41,611 bases of DNA from DASTPP01 sp035762175 (GTDB lineage Bacteria; Myxococcota_A; Polyangia; Polyangiales; Polyangiaceae): assembly GCA_035762175.1 (NCBI GenBank), contig DASTPP010000373.1, positions 1-41,611 on the forward strand, read 5' to 3'. The notes below the pieces were generated by a model. The model did not search any database. It saw only the letters and a program-made list of their open reading frames with translations, and was not told the DNA's origin. The position numbers and the translations under genes are program-made. Positions within the stretch are counted from its first letter, which is position 1, and the number at the start of each line of letters is the position of its first letter. This document shows positions 1 through 9,321 of the stretch, in pieces.

Positions 1-98
1 CGGGCGCGAAGGCGCCGGCGGGCGCGCCGAGGCCTCCCGCCGAGAAGCGAAGCGCGCCGCCCGCGCCGGCCGCGAACCCGTACCGCACGCCGCGCTGA
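1..98 (+). CDS. C-terminal end of an unidentified protein (5' truncated)
   Basis: A frame open from the window edge ends with TGA at 96-98. The 31 visible residues are Ala/Pro/Arg-rich and end in NPYRTPR, which looks like a natural low-complexity tail like those of several lipoproteins nearby. No domain is visible, so no function can be given. It is supported only by the open frame, its orientation and its composition; it could also be chance, since long open frames are common at this GC content. Confidence 0.35.
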   Translation, partial: GAKAPAGAPRPPAEKRSAPPAPAANPYRTPR

Positions 99-152
99 GC
101 CCCCGGCCCGGGGGCGCCCCCCGCGCCACGAAGGGGCCCGCGCGGGGGGCCG

Positions 153-158
153 TATCGT
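153..158 (+). promoter_or_regulatory. Putative -10 box of the protease gene (TATCGT)
   Basis: TATCGT lies 13 nt before the ATG at 172, so transcription would begin within about 7 nt of the start codon. No convincing -35 box is visible at 17 bp. Confidence 0.35.
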
Positions 159-171
159 GTACGTTGTGCGC

Positions 172-1961
<1,790 letters not shown>

Positions 1962-1968
<7 letters not shown>

Positions 1969-2057
1969 GCGCGCCCCCGCCGCCGCGCGCCGGAGCGCAC
2001 CGCCGAGCGCGCCCCCGCCGCCGCGCGCCGGAGCGCGCCGCCGAGCGCGCCCCGCCC
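1962..2057 (+). repeat. 38-bp tandem repeat starting at the protease stop codon
   Basis: Two full 38-bp units (1962-1999 and 2000-2037) and a partial third. The first unit contains the TGA stop (1966-1968) in the context CCGCTGAGCGCG; in later units TGA has become CGA. The array therefore copies the gene's own 3' end into the gap before the convergent neighbour. Confidence 0.75.
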
Positions 2058-2078
2058 CTTACCCGGACGCGCCGCCCC

Positions 2079-3989
2079 TCACTGGCCCGCGCCCGCCGCC
2101 TCGCGCGCTGCCGCCGCGAGCCCGGGCTTGCCCGCGAGCTCGGCCGCCGCCGCCACCTCGCCCCAGGCGCCCGGCCCGCGCGCGGCCCGCGCGAGGGCGC
2201 GCGCGAGGGCGTCGCGGCCTCGGGGCTCCCAGAGATCGTAGAAGAACGAGCGCACCGCCGGCCCGTGGTCGACCGCCCCCGCGGGCAAGCGGAGCGCCGG
2301 CCACGCCGCGGCCGCCGCGAGGCCGAGCGCCGCCGCGCTCGTCGCCGCCCGGCCGCGGGCGACGAGGCGCGCGGCGACGACGAGCGCGCCGAGCGCGCCC
2401 GCGGGCGCGAGAAAGAAGGGCCACGCCGCCCCCACCCCGAGGGGCTCGAGGGCGTGGTGTGGCACGAGCGACAGGCGCAAGAAGGGCACGAGCACCTGCG
2501 CCACCGGCCGCTCGATCGCCTCGGGCAGCGTCGTGACGAAGAGGCCGACCGCGCCCCCGCGCACGAACGAGGCGAGCGCGAGCCCGAGGGCCAGGGCGCG
2601 GGCGAACGCCCTCGGCCCCGCGCCCCGCCGCGCGACCGCCTCGAGCCCCGCGAGCGCGAGCGGGGCGAGCAGCGCGGTCGCCGCGCACAGGTAGCGCGGG
2701 CCGATCGTCCAGCCGCCCCGCCAGACCGCCGACGACGAGACGCCGACGAGCGCGAGGGCGAAGGCGAGCGCGGCCGTCGCGAGGGCGAGCGCGCGGGCCC
2801 GGCGGGCGCGAGGGCGCGAGGCCGGGGGGCGCAGGCCGCGGGCGTGGGGGCTCAGCGCCCGGAGCGCGGCGGGGGCGCGGGGGCGCAGCGCCCGCAGCGC
2901 GGCGGGGGCGCGGGGGCGCAGCGCCCGGAGCGCGGCCAGGACGCGGGGGCTCAGCGCCGCGAGCGCGGCGAGGGCGAAGAAGGGGCTCGTGGCGAAGAGG
3001 CCGAAGCCCCCGTCGAAGAGCAGCGCGAGGGCCGCGCGCGGGTTGGGGGCGCCGAGCGTGTAAAAGCCCCGTTCGGACACGACGCGAAAGGGCTCGGTCT
3101 CGAGCAGGCGGTGCCCGGCGGCGAGGGGGTCGCCGTAGGCGCGCCACTGGTAGAGGGCCAAGAGCCCGAGCGGCAGGGCGAGCCCGGCCAAGAACGCGGC
3201 GCGCTCGCGCCGGCCGCGCAGCGCGGCGAGCGCGCCGAGGGCGAGGCCGAGCGCGGGGGCGGCGGCGGTGTACTCGAGCGCGGGCAGCGAGCCCGCGGCG
3301 AGGCCGGCGGCGAAGGCCGGGGCGCCGCGGGGGCGCTTCGAGAGGGCGGCGCGAAAGGGCAGATCGAGCGCCACGAAGGCGGCGACGGCGGCGGGGGCGT
3401 GGCTCGCGAAGAGCAAGCTGTAGGCGAGGTAGTTGGTGCCCACCCCGAGCGCGGCGACGGCGGCGAGGCGCAGCACGGCGTCGGCCGACCAGGCCCGCAG
3501 GCGCCGCTCGAGCCAGAGGAGGAAGGCGAAGCAGGGCACATGAACGGTGAAAAATTGCAGCGTGAGCGCCGTGAGACGGAGCCACTCGGCCTGCTCGTCG
3601 GGCGGCGCAGCGTCGCCGGGCCGGGGGCGGCCGGCGAGGCGGGCCAGGGCCCCTTCGAGGGCGTAGACGGGCGCGGCCAGGGCGCTGAGGGCGGGGCCCT
3701 TGACGCAGGCGTGGTAGGCGCCCTCGGGGGCGGGTACGAGGGCGAGATCGTTGGTCCAGCCCTGGCGGCGCAGGGGCCCGTCGACCCGCACCGAGGCGTC
3801 GTCGACGAGGGCCATCGTGAGGTAGAGCCGCGCGGTCTCGTTCGGGTTGTTGAGGTCGCCCAGGTAGGGGAAGACGAGGGCGTAGGGCAGGGCGAGCAGC
3901 GCGAAAAAGGCGACGAGGCTCGGGCGAAGGGCGGCCCCGCGCTTCGCGGCGGCGGGGCGGGGGGCGGGGGCGTCGTCTCGGTCGCTCAT
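2079..3989 (-). CDS. Polytopic membrane protein, possible GT-C-type glycosyltransferase
   Basis: A 636-residue protein with roughly ten hydrophobic helices, such as the first one around LVAFFALLALPYALVF. After that helix comes a polar loop with acidic residues (NNPNETARLYLT and VDDASVRVDG), the place where GT-C glycosyltransferases keep their acidic catalytic residues. This is only a resemblance; I recognise no family-specific motif. The ATG at 3989 (MSDRDDAP) is preferred; an in-frame GTG at 4028 would add 13 residues and run into a palindrome between the divergent genes. A threefold 11-residue repeat (ALRPRAPAALR-like) sits in a loop near the middle. It is divergent from the MutS-like gene. 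Function is unproven; lipid-linked sugar transfer in envelope synthesis is a guess. Confidence 0.6.
   Translation of the reverse strand: MSDRDDAPAPRPAAAKRGAALRPSLVAFFALLALPYALVFPYLGDLNNPNETARLYLTMALVDDASVRVDGPLRRQGWTNDLALVPAPEGAYHACVKGPALSALAAPVYALEGALARLAGRPRPGDAAPPDEQAEWLRLTALTLQFFTVHVPCFAFLLWLERRLRAWSADAVLRLAAVAALGVGTNYLAYSLLFASHAPAAVAAFVALDLPFRAALSKRPRGAPAFAAGLAAGSLPALEYTAAAPALGLALGALAALRGRRERAAFLAGLALPLGLLALYQWRAYGDPLAAGHRLLETEPFRVVSERGFYTLGAPNPRAALALLFDGGFGLFATSPFFALAALAALSPRVLAALRALRPRAPAALRALRPRAPAALRALSPHARGLRPPASRPRARRARALALATAALAFALALVGVSSSAVWRGGWTIGPRYLCAATALLAPLALAGLEAVARRGAGPRAFARALALGLALASFVRGGAVGLFVTTLPEAIERPVAQVLVPFLRLSLVPHHALEPLGVGAAWPFFLAPAGALGALVVAARLVARGRAATSAAALGLAAAAAWPALRLPAGAVDHGPAVRSFFYDLWEPRGRDALARALARAARGPGAWGEVAAAAELAGKPGLAAAAREAAGAGQ
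2853..2951 (-). repeat. 33-bp in-frame tandem repeat inside the membrane protein gene
   Basis: Three 33-bp units encode an 11-residue Ala/Arg/Pro-rich repeat (LRPRAPAALRA type). Being in frame, it keeps the gene open; it probably forms a basic cytoplasmic loop between two helices. Confidence 0.7.
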
Positions 3990-4008
3990 TGTCGGGGCGT
4001 CGTCGGGC

Positions 4009-4026
4009 GGGGGCAGGTTTGCCCCC
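4009..4026. promoter_or_regulatory. 18-bp palindrome between divergent genes
   Basis: GGGGGCA, a GGTT centre and TGCCCCC form a perfect inverted repeat between the divergent starts at 3989 (-) and 4067 (+). This is a candidate operator or leader hairpin; no regulator is known. Confidence 0.4.
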
Positions 4027-4066
4027 ACTCGGCGGGCGCGCGGTGCTAACGGGGCCGGTCTCCGCC

Positions 4067-5962
4067 GTGGCCTCCGAAGAACGCCCGCCCGAAGGTTCTG
4101 AACGCCGCCGCGAGGCGCCGCCCGCCGAGGCCGATCTCGAGGGCGTCGCCCCCTCGGTGGTGAGCTTCTACCACGAGCGCGCGGCGCTCCACCGGGCCGA
4201 CCTCGCGCGCCACGCCCGGCGCTCGTCGGCGCTCTCGGTCGCGCGCCTCGTGACGTTTTTGCTCGCGGCGACGGCGGCGGGCGCCGCGATCTGGGGCCGC
4301 TCGGGCCCGGCGGGGGCGGGGGCGGGGGCGCTCGGCGCCGCCTTCGTCGCGCTGGTCGTCTGGCACGCGCGGGTGGCGCGCGCCGAAGAGCGGTCGCGCG
4401 CCGCGCTCACGTTCTGCGAGCGGGGCCTGGCGCGGGCGGCGGTGCGCCTCGAGGGCCTGCCGCCGCGGGGCGGGGCCTTCAACGCCGAGGGGCACCCCTA
4501 CGCGGGCGACCTCGATCTGTTCGGCGGCGCGTCGCTCTTGCAGCTGCTCGACGCGATGGAGGCCGAGCTGAGCGAGGCGCGCCTGGCGCGCTGGCTGGCC
4601 GAGCCGGGGCCGCTGGTCGAGGCGCGGGCGCGGCAGGGCGCGGTGCGCGAGCTCGGCCCGATGCGCGAGTTCCGCGAAGAGCTCTACGTGCTCTCGCGCG
4701 GGGCTGAGGGCACGGGCGGCCGCTTCGACGCCTTCCTCGCCTGGTGCCGGGGCGCGGGCGCGGCGCCGCCGGCCTGGGTCGCCGCCCTCGCCCTGCCCTT
4801 GGTGGCCGCGGGCCTTTTCGCCGCGCTCGGGGCGGGCCCGCTCGGGCTGCCCTCGTACGTGCCGGCGCTGGTCTACCTGGCCGGGCTCGCGCTCAACCAG
4901 GCCGCCTCGGCGCGCGAGCCGGAGGCCCTCTCGACGATCGCGTCGGGGGCGAGCGTGTTCGGGGCCTACGGCACGCTGCTCGAGCGCGTGACGAGCGGAA
5001 CCTGGTCGTCGCCCTCGATGACGGCGCTCGCGGCGCGCCTGCGCAGCCGGGGGGCGGACGCGCCCTCGGGCCTGCGGAGCCTCGGCCGCCTCGCCGCCTG
5101 GGCCGAGGCGCGCGAAAACGGCCTGTTCCGGGCGTTCATCGCGCCCTTTCTGGCCTACGACTTCTGGCTCGTCTACGCGCTGCGCCGCTGGCGGGGCACC
5201 TTCGGCCCGCACGCGGGCGACTGGTTCGACGCGGCCGCCGAGGCGCTCGCGCTCGCCGGGCTCGGCACCTTCGCCTTCGAGCACCCCGCCTTCGCCTACC
5301 CCGAGCTGGTCGAGGGGGCGCCGACCTTCCGGGCGCGCGGCCTGGTGCACCCGCTCTTGCCGCCCCGCTCGCGCGTCGCCAACGACGTCGCGCTCGAGGG
5401 GCCGGGGCACGCGCTGCTCGTGACCGGCTCGAACATGTCGGGCAAGAGCACGCTCCTGCGGTCGATGGGCGTCGCCGTCGTGCTCGCGCGGGCGGGCGCC
5501 CCGGCCCCGGCCGCCTCGCTCGAGGTCTCGGCGCTCGCCCTGCAGACGAGCATGCGCGTGCGCGACTCGCTCGCGGCCGGGGTGTCGCACTTCTACGCCG
5601 AGCTCTTGGCCCTGCGCCGCGTGGTCGAGGCGGCCGAAGGGGGGGCGCCGGTCTTCTTTCTCCTGGACGAAATTCTGCATGGCACGAACAGCCGCGAGCG
5701 CCACCTCGGGGCCAAGAGTGTCATCAAACACCTGCTCGGGCTCGGCGCGCTCGGCGCGGTCTCGACCCACGACACCGCCCTGTCCGACCTGGTCGACGAG
5801 TCGGGGGGGCACGTGCGCCCGGTGCACCTGCTCGAGCAGACCGAGGGCGAGCGCATGACCTTCGACTATCGCCTGCGCGAGGGCGTCGTCCACGCCGGCA
5901 ACGCCCTGCGTCTGATGCGGGCGCTCGGCCTGCCCGTGCCCCCGCCGCCCGAGCGCGCCTGA
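4067..5962 (+). CDS. MutS-family ATPase with membrane helices
   Basis: A 631-residue protein with the MutS C-terminal ABC-type ATPase: Walker A TGSNMSGKST at about 452-461, the MutS-type segment MRVRDSLAAGVSHFYAE, Walker B FFLLDEILHGTNS at about 530-542, and a THDT switch. The mismatch-recognition and connector domains of true MutS are absent. Instead the N-terminal part has two hydrophobic helices (LVTFLLAATAAGAAI and LGAAFVALVVW) and about two more near residue 230 (WVAALALPLVAAGLF onward). This matches membrane-anchored MutS-like proteins of unknown role rather than mismatch repair. Start: the GTG at 4067 (VASEERP) fits a TAACGG -10 box at 4047-4052; GTG 4043 is an alternative. A 32-bp tandem array starts at its 3' end. 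Confidence 0.8.
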   Translation: MASEERPPEGSERRREAPPAEADLEGVAPSVVSFYHERAALHRADLARHARRSSALSVARLVTFLLAATAAGAAIWGRSGPAGAGAGALGAAFVALVVWHARVARAEERSRAALTFCERGLARAAVRLEGLPPRGGAFNAEGHPYAGDLDLFGGASLLQLLDAMEAELSEARLARWLAEPGPLVEARARQGAVRELGPMREFREELYVLSRGAEGTGGRFDAFLAWCRGAGAAPPAWVAALALPLVAAGLFAALGAGPLGLPSYVPALVYLAGLALNQAASAREPEALSTIASGASVFGAYGTLLERVTSGTWSSPSMTALAARLRSRGADAPSGLRSLGRLAAWAEARENGLFRAFIAPFLAYDFWLVYALRRWRGTFGPHAGDWFDAAAEALALAGLGTFAFEHPAFAYPELVEGAPTFRARGLVHPLLPPRSRVANDVALEGPGHALLVTGSNMSGKSTLLRSMGVAVVLARAGAPAPAASLEVSALALQTSMRVRDSLAAGVSHFYAELLALRRVVEAAEGGAPVFFLLDEILHGTNSRERHLGAKSVIKHLLGLGALGAVSTHDTALSDLVDESGGHVRPVHLLEQTEGERMTFDYRLREGVVHAGNALRLMRALGLPVPPPPERA

Positions 5963-6105
5963 GCGGGCCCGCCGCGCCGCCCGAGCGCGCCTGAGCGGAC
6001 TCGCCGCGCCGCCCGAGCGCGCCTGAGCGGACCCGCCGCGCCGCCCGAGCGCGGCCGAGCGGGCCCGCCCCGGCGCCCGAGCGCGGCCGAGCGGGCCCGC
6101 CCCGG
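5946..6105 (+). repeat. Five 32-bp tandem repeats starting at the MutS-like gene's 3' end
   Basis: Units begin at 5946, 5978, 6010, 6042 and 6074. The first includes the last codons and TGA (5960-5962) of the MutS-like gene. Copies 2 and 3 keep GCCTGAGCGG, while copies 4 and 5 have GGCCGAGCGG, so the echoed stop decays along the array. Confidence 0.85.
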
Positions 6106-6316
6106 CGCCCCGCCCCCGGGTCGGCGGCGCCCCGCCCCCTCGCGCCCGGGGGGCCCGCTCGACCCGCACGCGTACACCGCGGTCGGGGTGCCCGCCCCCC
6201 CGCGCCCGGGGGGAGCCGAGGCCCCTCCGGGCAGCCGGCCGCTGCCGAAGACGCCGATGGATGCTAGCGTCGTAACAGGGCGGCGACGCCCGCGAGACGG
6301 CCTCGAGGCAAACCGA
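6106..6316. other. Leader region of the next gene, no gene seen
   Basis: The rest of the 354-bp gap after the MutS-like gene. It is GC-rich with C and G runs and no credible gene. A possible -10 box (TAGCGT) lies near 6264 in TGCTAGCGTCG, about 45 nt before the next GTG start. Confidence 0.4.
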
Positions 6317-7387
6317 GTGAAGTTCGAACCGGCTGACAACGACGCGGGCGAGCGCTTCCCCGAGCTCGGGGCCGACGATCCGCTGCTCGGGCAGGGCACC
6401 GACGCGCGGCTGGTGGCGGCCGCCGCGCTCGTCACGGCCTTGGGCGTCGGCACCCTCGCCTGGCTGCGGCCGGCGGGCAGCGTCCCGCTCGGCGCGGTGA
6501 TGGTCGGCCTCTTCGCCACCATCGTCGTGCTCTGGCGCCGCAAGTGGCGCTCGGTCGAGGCGCACGTGCGCGCGGCGCGGGCGGTGGTGGTGCGCGGCGA
6601 GGGGCTCGGCTTCGACCCGGGCGACGGGGGCTTCGAGCCGCTCGCCGGGCTCGAGGGGCCCTTCGGCGTGACGCTCTTCGCCAACCGCGCCCGCACCCGC
6701 GCCGTCCTGGTCGTCACGACGCCGTCGGCCAGCTGCTACGTCGGCGCGCTCGTGCGCGAGAGCGACCAGGCGCTCTGCCGCGAGCTGCTCGCGGCCGCGT
6801 TCACCGTGGCCAACGACGAGCGCGCGCTCGACGCCGCCGCCCCCGACGGCGCCCCCCTCATCGTCAGCGGCTCGACGCTGCAGCGGCTCTACGAGCGGCT
6901 CTGCGCGCGCGACCCGGGCTGCACCGGGCGCCTCTACCTGAGCGACGCGCGCGGCGCGCCCGTCGTGCTCGACGGCCCCTCGCTCGTCTCGGGGCCGCTC
7001 GCCTTCGACCTGTCGCGCCCGCTCGACTGGCAGGGCCTGCTCTTCCGCGAGGGCCAGGGCGTCGCCGCCGTCTACCAGGGCACCCAGGTGCGCCAGGGCG
7101 AGCACGAGGCGGTCTTCGTCGCCCTCCTGCCCGCCCTCGCCTCGCCCTCGCCCGGCGACACCTCCCCGACGGGCGAGCCCTCGGTCGAGCGCGCCGTCGT
7201 GCGTGACCAGGGCCTGCTCAGCGTGACCGTCGTCGAGCCCCCGCCGCCGCACCTGCGCGTGGCCATCGAGCGGCTCTTCATGCTGCCCTTGCGCGCCGCC
7301 CTCAGCCACGCCCCGGTCTGCACCCAGGCGCCGAGCGGCACCGGCGAGCGCCCCCACTCGGCCGGCGGCGCCTTGCGCGCGTCTTGA
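6317..7387 (+). CDS. Two-helix membrane protein of unknown function
   Basis: A 356-residue protein I do not recognise. Near the N-terminus are two adjacent hydrophobic helices (ARLVAAAALVTALGVGTLAWL and VPLGAVMVGLFATIVVLW) followed by RRKWR, suggesting a hairpin membrane anchor with a large cytoplasmic domain. The rest is Ala/Leu/Asp-rich with one near-C-terminal Cys. Start: the GTG at 6317 (VKFEPADND) has GAGG 8 nt upstream; an ATG at 6257 would place the likely -10 box inside the gene. It stands alone, followed by a tandem array that begins at its stop codon and ends in the promoter of the SCP2 gene. Confidence 0.6.
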   Translation: MKFEPADNDAGERFPELGADDPLLGQGTDARLVAAAALVTALGVGTLAWLRPAGSVPLGAVMVGLFATIVVLWRRKWRSVEAHVRAARAVVVRGEGLGFDPGDGGFEPLAGLEGPFGVTLFANRARTRAVLVVTTPSASCYVGALVRESDQALCRELLAAAFTVANDERALDAAAPDGAPLIVSGSTLQRLYERLCARDPGCTGRLYLSDARGAPVVLDGPSLVSGPLAFDLSRPLDWQGLLFREGQGVAAVYQGTQVRQGEHEAVFVALLPALASPSPGDTSPTGEPSVERAVVRDQGLLSVTVVEPPPPHLRVAIERLFMLPLRAALSHAPVCTQAPSGTGERPHSAGGALRAS

Positions 7388-7497
7388 CGCGCCCTGCGCC
7401 TTGCGGGCGCCTTGACGCGCCCTGGGCCTTGCGCGCGTCTTGACGCGCCCCGAGCCGCGGGCGCCTTGACGCGCCCCGAACCGCGGGCGCCTTGACG
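7384..7497 (+). repeat. Fivefold repeat of TTGACGCGCCC
   Basis: TTGACG starts at 7384, 7412, 7440, 7466 and 7492 (spacings 28, 28, 26, 26), each followed by CGCCC. In the first copy the TGA is the stop codon of the upstream gene (7385-7387). The last copy doubles as the -35 box of the promoter at 7492-7520. Confidence 0.8.
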
Positions 7498-7520
7498 CGC
7501 CCCGGCCGAACCGGTAGCGA
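7492..7520 (+). promoter_or_regulatory. Sigma70-like promoter of the SCP2 gene (TTGACG-N17-TAGCGA)
   Basis: TTGACG at 7492-7497 and TAGCGA at 7515-7520 with exactly 17 bp between. Transcription would start near 7527, giving a leader of about 100 nt, longer than for most genes here. Confidence 0.6.
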
Positions 7521-7522
7521 GA

Positions 7523-7555
7523 CCTTTCGCACGCGAACGATCGGCGTGCGAAAGG
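7523..7555 (+). promoter_or_regulatory. Perfect 11-bp stem-loop at the start of the SCP2 leader
   Basis: CCTTTCGCACG (7523-7533) pairs with CGTGCGAAAGG (7545-7555) around an 11-nt loop. It lies over the predicted transcription start, so it may be a 5' stabilising hairpin or an operator. Confidence 0.55.
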
Positions 7556-7625
7556 GCCTCGGGGCGCCCGGCGGGCCCCCTTTGCCACGACCCAGCCCGA
7601 AGACCACCGAGAGAGAGGCTACCCC

Positions 7626-7961
7626 ATGGCAGTCGACGTCAAGAAGCTCTTCGACCAAGATCTCCCCGCCGCGCTGGCCAAGAACGAAGCCGAGGCGAAG
7701 TCGATCGGCGCAAAATACCAGATCAACGTGACGGGCGCCGGCTCGTGGTTCATCGACGTCAGCAGCTCGGGCCCCTCGATTCAGGCGGGCGAGCCGGGCG
7801 GCGCCGACTGTACCATCACCATCTCGCAAGAAGACTTCCAGAAGCTGCACGAGAACCCGCAGGCGAACGGCATGCAGCTCTACATGCAGCAGAAGCTGAA
7901 GGTCTCGGGCAACCCGATGCTGGCGATGAAGCTGCAGAAGCTCTTCGCCCTCTCGGCCTGA
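7626..7961 (+). CDS. SCP2 sterol-carrier domain protein
   Basis: A 111-residue single-domain SCP2 (sterol carrier protein 2) protein. The family binds lipids and fatty acyl-CoA in a hydrophobic tunnel. Typical features are the N-terminal helix with VKKLFDQDLPAAL, the strand segment YQINVTGAGSWFIDV, and the core DCTITISQEDFQKL followed by a Met-rich helix (NGMQLYMQQKLKVSGNPMLAMKLQKLF). The start ATG has a GA-rich Shine-Dalgarno-like stretch (GAGAGAGAGG) about 8 nt upstream. It is likely cytoplasmic. The racemase/CoA-transferase gene begins 31 nt downstream, which suggests a shared role in lipid or branched-chain acyl-CoA handling. Confidence 0.85.
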   Translation: MAVDVKKLFDQDLPAALAKNEAEAKSIGAKYQINVTGAGSWFIDVSSSGPSIQAGEPGGADCTITISQEDFQKLHENPQANGMQLYMQQKLKVSGNPMLAMKLQKLFALSA

Positions 7962-7992
7962 GCGCCCGGCGCGCGAGCACGAGGCCCCGGCC

Positions 7993-9156
7993 TTGCGACC
8001 CCTCGACGGCGTCCGCGTCCTCGATCTGACGCGCCTCTTGCCGGGGCCCTTCGCCTCGCTCGTGCTCGCCGACCTCGGCGCCCGGGTCGACAAGCTCGAA
8101 GACCCGGGCGGCGGCGACTACCTGCGGGCGATGCCGCCGGCCCACGAGAACGGCACCTCGGCCGCCTTCGCCGCCCTCAACCGGGGCAAGCGCAGCCTGG
8201 TGCTCGACTTGAAGCGCCCGGCCGGGCGGCGCGCCCTCTTGCGCCTTTTGCCCCACTACGACGTGCTCTTCGAGCAGTTCCGGCCGGGGGTGCTCGCGCG
8301 CCTCGGCCTCGGCCACGACGCCCTGCGCGCCGCGGCGCCCCGGCTCGTCATCTGCGCCCTGACCGGCTACGGGCAGACGGGGCCGCTCGCGCAGCGGGCG
8401 GGCCACGACCTCAACTACCTCGCGCGCGCCGGGCTGCTCGGCCTGACGGGCCCCGCGGGCGCCCCGCCCCCGGTGCCGGGCTTTCAGCTCGCCGACGTCG
8501 CCGGCGGCCTGTGGAGCGTCATCGCCATCTTGGCCGCCCTGCGCCAGCGAGACCAGAGCGGCGAAGGCGCCCTGCTCGACGTCGCCATGGTCGACGGGGT
8601 GCTCGGCTTCGCGACCACGGCGATGGCCGGGCTCGGCCTCGGGCACGCGCCCGAGCGGGGCGCCGAAGTGCTGACCGGCGGCATCGCCCCGTACAACACG
8701 TACCTGAGCGAAGACGACCAGATCATGACGCTCGCCGCGCTCGAGCCCAAGTTCTGGGCGAGCTTCTGCGAGGGCGTCGGGCTCGCCTGCGACATGACGG
8801 CGCTCCTCCCCGGGCCCCACCAGCCGGCCCTCAAGGCCGAGGTGGCCGCCATCTTCCGCTCCAAGACCCGCGCCGAGTGGGAGGCCTTCGCCGCCCAGCG
8901 CGACTGCTGCGTCGAGCCCGCCCTCGCCCCGGGCGAGCTGCTCGACGATCCGCACCTCAAGGCGCGGGGGCTCTTCTATGCCACCCCCGGCGGCAAGGGC
9001 CCGGAGGCGGGGCAGTTCCGGCTGCCCGTCACGCCCGAAGGCCTGAGGGCGTCGGCGCCGCCGGGCCGGGGCGAGCACGGCGACGAGATCTTGCGCGAGG
9101 CGGGCCTGAGCGACGGCGAGATCGCCGAGCTGCGCCGCGAGGGCGCCACGATCTGA
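7993..9156 (+). CDS. CaiB/BaiF family III CoA-transferase, alpha-methylacyl-CoA racemase type
   Basis: A 387-residue family III CoA-transferase. The region GYGQTGPLAQRAGHDLNYLARAG and the later LADVAGGLWSV match alpha-methylacyl-CoA racemase: His138 and Asp168 have the same 30-residue spacing as the catalytic His126/Asp156 of the Mycobacterium tuberculosis enzyme. The N-terminal PLDGVRVLDLTRLLPGPFASLVLADLGA is the CoA-binding signature of the family. The start is TTG at 7993, just before PLDG; I see no better codon. It is 31 nt after the SCP2 gene and probably cotranscribed. Likely role: epimerisation of 2-methylacyl-CoA in branched fatty-acid or sterol side-chain breakdown. True CoA transfer cannot be excluded. 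Confidence 0.85.
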   Translation: MRPLDGVRVLDLTRLLPGPFASLVLADLGARVDKLEDPGGGDYLRAMPPAHENGTSAAFAALNRGKRSLVLDLKRPAGRRALLRLLPHYDVLFEQFRPGVLARLGLGHDALRAAAPRLVICALTGYGQTGPLAQRAGHDLNYLARAGLLGLTGPAGAPPPVPGFQLADVAGGLWSVIAILAALRQRDQSGEGALLDVAMVDGVLGFATTAMAGLGLGHAPERGAEVLTGGIAPYNTYLSEDDQIMTLAALEPKFWASFCEGVGLACDMTALLPGPHQPALKAEVAAIFRSKTRAEWEAFAAQRDCCVEPALAPGELLDDPHLKARGLFYATPGGKGPEAGQFRLPVTPEGLRASAPPGRGEHGDEILREAGLSDGEIAELRREGATI

Positions 9157-9321
9157 GGCCCGAAGGCCTCCCCGATCGGGTCGGCGGCCCGGCCGATGAT
9201 GCCCCCGGGTAGCTGCGGCCGGGGCGTCGACCCGGTTCGCGACGTGCCCGGGCGTCCTCGGCCGGGAGGCCGGCACGAACCCGCTGGAAGCGCCCGCGCG
9301 TTAGTGCCAGGCTCGCCCGCC

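Noticed and set aside
4046..7588. 1180-codon minus-strand frame
   Set aside because: It runs antisense over the MutS-like and two-helix genes with no domain motifs; the plus-strand genes carry full motifs.
9157..9321. Riboswitch upstream of pfp
   Set aside because: The 165-bp gap has GC-rich inverted repeats, but no conserved riboswitch motif; the promoter appears to lie just before the start codon.
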